DNA of 64,000 nucleotides from Taxillus chinensis (Eukaryota; Streptophyta; Magnoliopsida; Santalales; Loranthaceae). The notes beneath the pieces were generated by a model. It saw nothing but the letters and a program-made list of their open reading frames with translations, searched no databases and was not told the DNA's origin. Numbering within the stretch: the first letter of the stretch is position 1; every line of letters begins with the position of its first letter. The stretch is taken from NCBI GenBank assembly GCA_023512835.1, contig CM042087.1:41792517-41856516 (forward strand), written 5' to 3'. Made by a program: the position numbers and the translations under genes. This document shows, piece after piece, positions 46,450 through 58,300 of the stretch.

Positions 46450-49300
46450 CGAAGAATAAGCCTCGCGTGCGAAATTACACAGCTACCCTTTTGAGACAAC
46501 CAGACTTCCGTCAGTCGAATCGGGGGATTCTGCGGCAAAATACTTGTCATCCTTCTCGCCGAAGCCGGACACAAACTGCAAAATAAAAACAATAATAATT
46601 AGTTAACCGCTTAATTATGTAATTACAAAAACTGACACAAACCTTGAACACTGAGACGAAACGGCGCAGTGGTCAAACGCGCAAGTAATTTTCGCAATAG
46701 ATACCTTCATTTTTATTTATTTATTTTATTACCAAAAATAAATAAAATGGTAAGTTTTTGTTATTTGATGATTCGATTTGACCAAAACTGCGCAAATACG
46801 TCAGGAACAGGGGAAGAAGGAAGAACAATTTTATTTATTTGTTTATTTATTATTATTCAAAAATGAGACATGTATTTAAGAAAGAGAGATGGGGGCATTG
46901 AAAGAGCTGATTTTCAAGAGAGAAAGGGACCTGATTCAGTGGTTGAACAAAGGAAGCCGTTTCCCCGAAACAAGAATAAATGTGATGACCTGCCCATGAC
47001 CAGTGCAATAGCACAAAAGATTAACAAAGACGAGCCAGTAAGGAAAAATGTTACAAGAACTATTTGAAGGAAAGCCCAGTAAAATGGAGCACCAAGTCCA
47101 ACAGAAATCTGAGTCCCCAATTTGTAGAGTCCATGCAATAATCTTAGACAACCACCAACATATAGCGACTAGCGACTCCTTGATGGCCGTCCCATGTTGC
47201 CCCCCATACATCAACAGAAAGCACGGAGTTCTAACAGGGAAAGGGACCTGGCTCAAAACGTGAACAAATTGTTTTCCCCAAAAACTAGAACAAACCGGGG
47301 GGCCTGTTCAACGTCACTGCCATGCAAAGGGGGGAACGCAATGGCCAGACAAAACACAAACGGGCAGCTTGGCATCAATAAAAGACATGCCACAAGGGAA
47401 AAATATTACAAGGAATATAAGGAGGAATGCACGGTAGGATGGAGTACCAGAGACTCCCCAGTTTGTACAATCCATGTAATAAACTTACATACAGCCACTC
47501 CTTGATTGCCATCCCATGTTGCTTCTCATGCAACTACTCCCTGATGGCCATCCCATGTTGCCTGCCAAACCGTTTCTGCAAAACATCAAAATGTATACTG
47601 TATATTTTAAACCTAAACGCCTTGCAAATCTGTCTCTGCAGCCGTGAATATCAAAACTGTAGGAATGCATCACGCTACCCATTATTACGGCATAAAGGAG
47701 CATCAAAACAAGTGAATAAAATATAGAGCTAAAACTCTCACCAACATCAGAGATGTAGAAGTCGCAAGAAAAAACAATGGGAATCTAAATGTTGAATAGA
47801 GCACAGGAGCATTATACAGTACAAAACAACCAGAACTATTCATAAAAAAAACAATCTTTCAACCTTCCCCAACCACCTGACAGCTGTAAATCAGATCCGC
47901 TACATAATAGTATTATCAACTCAAACAAATCATCATTCCTACATATTCCTATTCAATAGCCACAGATTCATAATATTAACAGTGAAAATAAAAAAAAGAA
48001 GCTTAAAGCCTCAATCATATTACATAAAAATTATTACATGAATTGCACTGACGTGTAATAAATGTTGCAACACAAAATATTTTCGCACAAATATTATTGC
48101 TATTTCTAAACGCAGGCCATAAAAGTGCAAGGTGAGAAGGCATACCACTCAAAAGGTGTGACAATCCAATAATTTTTAAATCCTGTCCAGAACAAAATGT
48201 AAACTAAAATCAATTGAAGAAACGGTAAGGATAAAAGGGCCAACTGGTGGGTGGCTTGTATGGATTTAACATACAGCATGACAAAATTCCCAAGCTTACT
48301 AAATTATGCAGGGAAGAAGTTCATTTGTTATTCATGAAGGCTCATAAGTATGAAAAAAGGCTGAAAACCCGTTGCCTGGCCAGCTCATACACAGTTTTGT
48401 CATTACTTATAAATGGGAGGACAAAACCTCATCTTTTATACATTGTTAAAGGTACCCAAAAGTCCTCACTCTAGATGTAGATTCAGATCTCTAGCATCGA
48501 ACATGTACCAATACCTCTGAAGCAATTGATTACATGGATATATTGCTGTCCATCCGTAATCCTGAACAAGAGCAGCAGCATAACTGGGAGCCATAATGGA
48601 AAGAAATTTCCCCACTGCACAAAATTACTCATTTTCTACAATTTTAAAGGAGGACAACTTCATAATTGATGCAGAACTTTGGAGTTTGAATAACCAGGGA
48701 AAAAATCAAATTGAGAGAAGAATATTCTATATACTTGCTGGATCCTAAACTGTACAGATAATAACAAAGGTGGTACTCAAAAACATGTGTATCATTCATG
48801 AGTGTCCCCGGTAAAAAGAAAAAAAATGGGGTTTAGCTTTCTTAACCCTAAAGGTACAACCTTGATGGATGAAGAATAAATTTGCATGTCTCCTAATGTC
48901 ATATTCAAAATGAGCTGATGGCCATACTCGAGATGAAGAGAACCGCAATCTTTACGCCCTTATACAAATAACCCAACATTGGTTTTCTATATCACAATTC
49001 TGGGCAAAGTCTGATAAAAATTGATGAAGCCTCAGAAGGATGTAGAAACTCAAAATGAGGCTCTGCTAATGATAATATATTAAGTGATTCCCCACTGCAT
49101 AATCTCTTTTCTCCTTCACATAGCTGAGATCATGAACCACATTTTCGCAATGTGATTGAAGCATTTCATACAGAGACAACCAACCCAAGGTTACCTCTGG
49201 GATTCAGCCACACCCAAGAATCATCTTGAATTAAGGAAGGACAGTAGAAGAATATAGTTCTGTCAGAATCCTGTACAGAAAGGCATAAACTTCTGGATCA
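46450..49300. other. Region between V-ATPase c copy 2 and LDL3
   Basis: No gene was recognised. The block 46,918-47,545 is an imperfect two-copy repeat (separate entry). The part next to 49,300 is presumably LDL3 3'UTR and flank. On the minus strand about 48,475-48,615 is open (MAPSYAAALVQDYGWTAIYP) after an acceptor-like TTTTGTGCAG, but I know no family for it. Confidence 0.5.
46918..47545. repeat. Diverged two-copy tandem repeat, about 310-bp unit
   Basis: The first unit starts AGAGAAAGGGACCTG (about 46,918) and the second CAGGGAAAGGGACCTGGC (about 47,236). Both continue through a TGTTACAAG / TATTACAAG block, then CCCCAATTTGTAGAGTCCATG / CCCCAGTTTGTACAATCCATG, then CTCCTTGATGGCCGTCCCATGTTGC-type sequence. 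The last motif occurs a third time near 47,528. The frames are compositional; the origin is unknown. Confidence 0.65.
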
Positions 49301-52300
49301 TCAGTGTTCCACCACTGGCTTCATTGACATGTGTTTTTCAATCAAATTGTCCACAAAACAACGTATCTGCAATTTATGAAATTAAATACATTCAGACAGG
49401 CATAGAAAAGACTAAATTTAGATTAACACTAGAAGATTAAAAGAACTACAAAGGTCACTTCTTAAAAACAATCCATTTTTCATCTCATGTTTATCATTGG
49501 GTGATGAAATGGCATGAAGAATGGTTACACAAAGAAATAACACATAAAAAATTGTCAGTTTAATAGTTTATGTTTATTAATTTATGTTCCTTAAAAGAGC
49601 AGGTGTGGGTTAGTGCATGTTAGCTAGTGTGAACTTTCACTAAAGGTCACATTGCCAAACGAATAATTAATGCTCTCTTCATGTTGAACAAAAAAGCTAA
49701 AACAGTTTCACATGATAATTCAATACAAGAAAGTCCTACGAGTCTGTTCTTGTATTTCTGCATTTTGCGTACTTCTTGTGTGTGATCTTTTTCTAATAAA
49801 ATTATCTTACTTATAAAAAAAAGTCCTATGAGGACTAATTATTTATGGAAGTATAAACAGCATAAAGAAAAGAAGTACCACCTTATTCTTGCGTTTGAAA
49901 TCAAGGAACTCAGGAATAGCCATCGTCTTTTCCGCATCTGTAGTCTGCTCCATGACCTGAAACAAGACAAAAGACAGTTAAAGAAGCAATGTGAAAGAAC
50001 AGTAAATAAAACATAAATCAAATTAGAAGGAAAAGAGGAAAAGATTCTTAAACACGTGAAGCATTACTGATGATATCAACCTTAGTTGCAGTTTTCTTCA
50101 TTATTGACTTATAACCTTCCTTGTCAATTTTTTTGGCTTTATAGAGGGGCATAAGCAATGATGCAACATAATCTACGACAGCCTGTTTTATTTGCTCTGC
50201 ACCTCTAGATCGATTTCTAACCAAATCCTTGTTCATTTTAGTATGTGAAAAAGAGGTCTCATTGGCTACGTGGCCCCCAAACTGTGAAGCGGGTGGTCCT
50301 GAAATTTTGCTAGAGTCCTCCTCATCCCGGATATGTGTAGTAGCATGTGTCAAATCAAAATCAACTGCCGCAGCTTGGGACTGCCATCTCTCAATGGCAT
50401 GATAGTCTTTCACACTGCCAGTTGTATCAACCCATGCCTTCGTAAATATGCTGCTGTCTACAGCCGTGCTTTCACCAGAGTGCTCTCTTAAGCTCAGCTG
50501 GCAAGCAAAATCATTTGAATGGCTCCGCTGTGATAGATTATCAGCAGAGGCCCTAGAATTATCAAAGTTTACACAGGCTGCAGAGAAGTCAACAGACCAG
50601 TTTCTAACTCTGCAGTTCCTAGAATCTATTTCTGACAAACAATCCTGTCTCCCTATAATACCACCGTTCCACTTCCTCCTAGCATCAGATTCATCCATTT
50701 GAGCATATTGTTCTCTTCTAGCAAATTTATGAAATGAAGGTATCTTAGGAAGATGGATCAATGAGTTGCTCTTGGCTTCTGAAGATGCATATGCCTGCAG
50801 ACACAGTAACAGCTGAACTTTGAAAATAAAATTTTAAACAAAAAAAAGGCACTGGAAAAAAACTGAGTAGTTTGTATACATAGATTAAAGAGCAAGATGT
50901 GCTATAGGCAGGATACCATCTTCCAGATAAATATCAGAATTTCCTAATCTGTAACTGAAGCGCCATAAATATCAAATGGGGTCATAATGAGGCCTACCTT
51001 ATTCTAAAACAATTACTATCCGCCTGGATTATTCATTCTACCAGTTCAGACTCTTCAAGTACATCTATATAATTTAAAATAATTTGCCTATTTAGAGTAT
51101 CTTCATCAGAACATTTACATTTTAGTCAAGACTCTAAAGGTTTAGATTTATCGATTTACTAGAATTCAAATAAACAAATCTACATTATCAAAGCTACTAA
51201 TTGTTAAAGGTGAACCTAAGCCAGGGTTTAGGTTTGGCCCATTCCAACAGGCACACACCTAGCCTTAGGCTCTAGGCTCCAAAGAGGCACGCACCTTGCA
51301 AATTGCTTTTCTTTTCTTTACTTTTCTTTTGTCTCCTTTGAAGTGGAAAACTATATAGTGTTTCTTTATCCAATTGGAAAGTCTTTAACATTTCATAGGC
51401 AGCAAAGGGAAATGTTGGCGACTAAATTCATGACTAGTTAAAATATTTATTCAGAGCTAAAGCATTGTATTTCTCATAGTATTTAATGGGAATATAGAGT
51501 CAATTAAACACTCAAGGCTATAACTATGGGAAATAAAATACATTAGGATCTAAAACTAAGGAGATATCTATTTAAGAACACTTGTCCTGAAGCCTTTTCT
51601 TAAAGCATTGAGAGTTATGTTTTGATGTGAAAATGTATTGGCCCTTTTTGTGCGTTGAACACTTTTTTTCTCCCTTTCTCCTCTTAATTAATATTTCCAC
51701 CACTTCCATCTTCCCTTACCCTTATCTTCTTATTATCACCATCACTATATTCAATTTATTTCCTATAATATCCTCATTTTTTCCTTATAATATTAACCAT
51801 ATCATCAATCGAGATGTTAGATTATGAGATTTTGGTTTATTTTGTTAATGCTATTTGAGTGAAATTTATTTTATACAATGTGTGCCTTGTGTCTAAAATG
51901 GTTGCTCCTAGGCTCCAAGACCCCTTTGTTGCATGGGCCTGCAACATTGACAAGTATGGTTAAAAGTTCATAAAAATTTGGTAGTCATCATAATAATCAA
52001 CATTTTTATAAGCATAGATCATCTACACTACACTTCACCTATATGTATATAAATAAATAATCAAAACTTTCAGTCTTTCAGATCCCCAATGCAACTATTA
52101 TTTGAAGGCAGTAAACAATCTTTTTGCTGTTTAATATGCACAAGACGAACCTGCGCTGCTGCAAGAGCTACGGCACGTGCAGCTTCTGCCGCAGCAAATG
52201 CAGCCTTCTCTTCTTCAGACATAATCAAATTCTTCTCCACTTCCCCCTCAAGATCCATTCTGCCAGCAGAACTCTGTGATCTGGATGAATTAATCTCAGA

Positions 52301-55300
52301 CTTTGCATCAGACATGGTTTCCAACTTGATTGGCTTGCTGTCCACTTTCCTACAGCTTGACTTGGAAGGCAACTGGCTCCCTGTAGATGCTAGAACTTGA
52401 TGATTTCCTTTGTTCTCTGGTGCAGAAAGTTGCACACGCATTGGGGGCTTCCCTGGAGCTAGGTCTTTGAAAGGCTTTTTCTTTGAAGAATCCATAGTAG
52501 TTGTTTGTCTCAATAACTTGAGTCCACCATTGGAAGCTTTTTCCTTGCGAAAGACCTCAATCCACATGCTAACCAGCTGACTAGCTATGGCACGTATATC
52601 ACGACTAGTATGTACACAAACCTTTTCTTTTACAGTTTTCCCTATACCTAAACAAACAAATCATCGCATACTAAAATCATGTCCTGAATTTTTATCGAAC
52701 GACACAGTTAACATATGGTTTACATAGCATTGCTCTAAAAGGGGAGTTAGGAAGACAGTCAACATATGATTTACTTCATGTGAATTACATACTTTTAACA
52801 AATTGTGCAATGAAATGGCAAATTTTCTTGTTTTCTTTTGACATGGAGATAACAAATCAACGCTGCACATTTTTCCAGCAGATAACTTCTATACAACAAA
52901 AACAACTTGAGCCATAATCCTAACAGTTTAAGTTCCATTGGATCATAGATGTGGAAGCCCTACTCCATTTATTACCAATACAAAGACATGCTTGATGAGG
53001 TAGATTCAAGAAAAAGAATCTATATTCACTTATTCAGATAAATACAAGGTTTTTTACATTTTTTATTCATCATTAATTATATTCAGGCAGATGTTCCTCC
53101 CACAAGGGGCTCCAAACATACCAGAAGGATGGACAGTCTAGAAAAGCAAAGTTACCAAGCTATTTAATCTGTCATGCAAGAGTAATGCAAGTAATATTAT
53201 TCTTTATCTAACACACAAGAAACAGTGCCGTAAAATGGGAGGATATTACCTGATGAACGGACAGCAAGTAGATCAGTTGAAACTGAAACAAGAATGCGAA
53301 CACAATGACGCAATAACTGAGTTCCATCTTTTCCCATTGAATCCTGTTAGAAGTAAAAATACAAACAGGTAAATAAATAAACTCATTTTTAATATTAAAA
53401 ACGTGTAAAATGAGCAGCATGTGATCTACTTGCAAAAGCTTCGTCCAAAGTTAAATTTGGGGCAGAATAATAATCCAAAGGAACACAACAATACCAGTAT
53501 CCACGAATTGAGAATGTTAAGACCCTTTTTGGTCCCTGCAAAGGATTTTAGAGCTTCAATCGGAAGATGTAACAATTCTTTAGCCAGATGTAATCGTCCA
53601 GCAGTGGTCTTTGCATTACAGAACATGTCCTGTAACAATGCTTCCCTACTCAGAATCTGGCCCCCTTCTAGAGTGTTCTTATACATGGCATTGGAAAACT
53701 CAACCGCATCAAGTCTTTTTATTATGTCTCTAACCTCACTCCTTTCACTATCTGAATGCTTTTGTGCCACCTCTATTGCCTCTACTTCTGCTGCACAATC
53801 ATTTCCAGTACTCAATATGTCAACAATACGCACTGCCTCCCGAAGCCCACTCATCATCGCACCACCAACTGTGTCTGGGTGCTCCTTGCAGGTAGCTTCA
53901 CCGGCAAAAAACAAACAATTCTCAACTGGCCTGCCCAATATGTCGTAATCTTCTCCAGATGCTCCCACAGCAACATATGAGTAAGCCCCATGACTGAAAG
54001 GATCCCTTCCCCAATCTGTCACTACTGATGCAACCGGATTTGGTACTGAAGCCTCCCCAAAAATTTTTCGGAGTACCATTACTGCATGCCCTACATGATC
54101 AGCAGAGCTTAAATTTTGACCCTCTATTGCGGCCTTGCCTACCACCAAGGCAACAAGAACAGGAGCGCCAACTGTTTTCTTGAGATTCCAGAACATAAAG
54201 CATTGACCCCTCTGGTTTGTTTCTTCGGCAGTAGCACCAAAATAATCCACAGAATCATCCCAAAACACTTCTTGAAATTCTAGTACTACTTTGTCAAGAA
54301 TGCCAAAACCAAGCCGTTGTATAGAACAGTTTTTCCATTGGGGTAAAGGTGGAGAAAAATTTATTGTTTTAGCTTTTAAGCAACCGAGTGGTACTGTAAT
54401 CAGGACTGCATCTCCGGAAAACTCACTGCCATTTGATGTAAGAACTTTGACTTCACTACACTGGTGATCACCTATTCCAGAGTTCTTTGTGTTATATGAA
54501 ATATCTGTCACCACAGAATTCAAGTGAATGTGAAGTCCTTCTCCGAGAGATTCAACAACAGTGCTGTACCCCCCTTTGATCATACAGTGAGCTCCTCCAA
54601 ATCCTCCATAAACATCATCCTGATTCCAGTAAGGCAGAGATACTTCCTGAAGCAATGCAGCACAACCATACTCTAAATTGGCAAAATGCCAATCCATTAC
54701 CCTCCTCTCAAGAGGCTTCAAAATCTCCCCTTCATGAATATTTATCTCACCCACTTTGCTATTGACAAATTTCTCAGAAATAACAAAACTATCCACTGAA
54801 CTATGCAAACCCATTCCATCATAAATTGCCCCTAACTGAGCCAAACGACGACTTCTAAGGGCATATTCTAGACCTTCTTCTAGTGACATTTTCATTGCAT
54901 GCTCCCCTTTGTGCGCAACAAGCAGTACCATGTCATCAAGGAGACTGTTGTATTCTGTTTCCAAAGTTTCATCCAGATCAGCAGGGACTTTTTGGCCAGT
55001 TATGATATCATAGAGTGGGCAGTCACTGTTCAACACAGTTAACTCAAGGCCCAACTGAGCACAAATCAGTGAAGAAGGATCCGGTCTTCTTTCAGTAGCC
55101 ACATCTGCCTCAACGCCTGTAATAATGCTAGCCCCAAGATCCACTGGAACGGAAAGAGATGAGCGGTCTGTGTAAACACGGCCACCAACTCTACTCCTAG
55201 CCTCAAGTATAGTGACAGAAAATCCCTGACGTTGCAAATGCCGTCCTGCAGTTAAGCCAGCTGGACCTGCTCCAATTACAAGAACTCTCTTTCTGGCATC

Positions 55301-58300
55301 TGAATTATGCTGCAAGACACAATTCTCCTCTCCTCCACTAGTTGAGGCACATTTAGCACTGTTCAAGCCATACTTTTGATCAGAAATCTCAACAGAGATT
55401 CTTCCACCATCCAGTACTTCGGAAGATGGATCAAAAATCAACGCATCCAACTTGCCTGTCTTGTTGGGCAACTTGGAATCTAGGCAAACATTTTCTTGGG
55501 TGTCATCAGATGCACTTTTTTGAGGTTCTGTCAGAAAGGATAGTCCTGCTGTTGTTGGAACAACATGCCCCTTGCTTCCAGATCGCTCTGATAAATGATT
55601 AATATCATTACATATAACACCATTTTTTGGCTCTGTGCAAATTTCAGAACCCTTAAACTGACCAAAGATAAATGAAACACCATCATCGGAATCAGCAGTT
55701 GGAAAACTGCTATTTTCCTCAGAGTTTCTCTCCTTCAAAAGTTTATAATTATGCAAAGCATAAGCTTCTCCTCTATTCTTTGTGGAGGCAATTCCAACAT
55801 TTATGTAACCCTGTAGAGATGTAACCTTGTCAGGATTTGAAAACAAGATATATGGTATATCATATAGACTATCGAAGTAAGAGATGAAAGTTGTTACTTT
55901 AACAACATTAGCCCAACTGGACATAGGAATGAAAATTATAACACCAGCTTTTATTTGAAAACAAAAAACTGAAATAACAGACAAGAAGTTGATCCACATA
56001 CTTACATGATGATCAAGAAAATTAAAGACCTCCCTAATTAGAGCAGCACGAGAAGGTTCATGCTCCAAAAGTATATTATTGACACCACAGTCCGTAAGAA
56101 GCAAAATACGGCTAACATCTCTATTCCAAAGGCTTAAGATCTGATTTCTGCAATGGACCAAGTGTTTAAAGTCAGATGAAAAGGCATAGTCTATTAAAGA
56201 AAAAAACATAAATGAAAATGTTGCATCTAATTATCCAACAAAAAGGTATATCATTGACTCCAGTATGCAAGAAGTAAAATACAACTAAGATATCAATTCC
56301 AAAGGCTTAAGATCTAATTTTTGCTATGGACCAAATGTTCAAAATTGGATGAAAATATATATATTAAAGAAGATAAAAATGAATGCGCCTCGCGTGTGCA
56401 ATGCTCGGTGACGAACAAGCAATGGTTGCCTTAGGGCATCAGGATTGGCCGTCACCAGCAATGACATGAGTTTCACACCAAGGAAGTGGACTTACAATGG
56501 CAATTCGGGCTTTCCTCACTTTTTCCAAGTGGAGTCTAAATCGTTCGAGCTCAAGCAACTAGATTTGGAGGTTCCTCTCATGGAGTGTAGTAGTTCGTGG
56601 GTCAACGCTATCTTAATGGTTTTGATCATCGTGGGGTGGCTTCTGGAGATGGCAAGGCTCCTTGGCGAGCAATTAGTGATCCGTTCCTTCAGGGAAGGCA
56701 GCAAAGTGTTTTTGGAACAAAGTCAACGGAATCCAATTGGTTGGTTTATCCCTTTGTCTATTTCGGGGCCTTCCAAGACCAAGGAGGCTATGTTCATCCC
56801 AGTGGACAGGGACAATTGGGGATTAGATTGGAGTGAGTCAAATGCTTGACAGTGGATTGAATCAACAGCATTACGGGGACAAGGTGGCAACGTATTTTGA
56901 TTCGCAGCCTTCCTTGTTGTAAGGATCCCAATCTTTCACAATGAAATTTTTTCCACATACAATCCTAAGTTTCCGCTCAGATTTTGCAGGAATCAATGGG
57001 TTGTTAATGGGGGTCTTACGTCTCTTGAGTTGTCCCTTCGTGTTGTGCTTGATGTCGGGGATCAAGAAAACTGGTGAGTGGTCTGGGCTCAGATTGGTCC
57101 AAAGGAGGGACTGTGGATCACAAAGTCAGTAAGGTGCCTCAACCGTTTCAGTCGGATGGCGTTCCCTCTGTGTCTCGATCTCGAGACCCTCCTTTATCAC
57201 CTAGTAGGACTCGCCAGGAAGGGCAACTGCGGGTTACATTGATCACCTCGTCGAGGTCTAGCAAGGCTGTCTCCCTGGAGGGAGACATCTCTTGTGTTGG
57301 AGTCTAGTGTCATGTTTGGAGGGGAGGTTTGCCTCACAATGGTCACCCAAGGTCTTGTGCTTAGAGGAATGGGGTGTCAGCTTCCTAGTACAGCTGCCCA
57401 ATCTTCACCGTGCTGCAGGTTTGTTGGACAGTGGCATTCAAGAGGAGACAGAGGCCTCTAATGATGCTACTCAGAGTTTTGGTGGCGAACAGGTGGCTTC
57501 AAGGATTATTCCTGCTTCTGAAGTCCCATTTTTTTCTCGAAGGAGCTAGGGGTGTGCTTTCCTGGGCATGCTCCTGATGTGGATTGTTGTGGCGTTGAAG
57601 GGGAACCAAAGATGGGAGTTAAGTACACTAGCGCTTTCTTAGCGATGCGGGGAGATGTCTCCTGGGAGAGGAAGCCTTTTTTTGTTCAGCTGTTGGTAGT
57701 AGCCAGTCTGATCGATGAGGAGTTTTTTCGGTGTGGTGGTGGTGGTGACTCCTTCTTGGGCCAGTTTTTGGAGTGGGTTCTGAGGCAGCATATGGCCATT
57801 GGTAAGGTGTTGGGCATCCAAGTTGTCGTTGAGGTGTTGCACAATATTGAAGCTAGGCATTTGGGACGACGACCTGTTTCCTTGGGGGCTAGGCAGTCCA
57901 CGAGCACGGGGAAGAAAGAAGTGCGGGAACTCAAACGGCTTGCTACCTCCGTTAACTATGATGTGAGAGCCTTTAGGTATTAGGGGAGGATTGCTATTTC
58001 TTTTGTTGTGGGACAACCGAGTTGTGGTGAAGTTGGACGAAATTGTGGGGTTGTACTCACGTGTTGTAAATTTCAGAAGGTAGGGAGACATTTGGCAATA
58101 TGGCGGGTTGTTCTTCATTATATTATTTGAAGCATTTGGCATAAGGGAAATGCGCATTTGTTCAAGATTTGTGAGTCCTGTGGAAGAGCTTAAACTTATT
58201 TTCTATGGCTCTTTGTGGGATGATGTATGCTTTGAGTTGTTATCAGTTCTCCAGTGTTTCTGATATTACAGCTAGTTGCTCATCCCGAGTGATTGTTTCT

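Noticed and set aside
57292..58157. Several frames of 80-170 codons on both strands
   Set aside because: Explained as parts or shadows of the decayed LINE; none has a start and a recognisable intact product.
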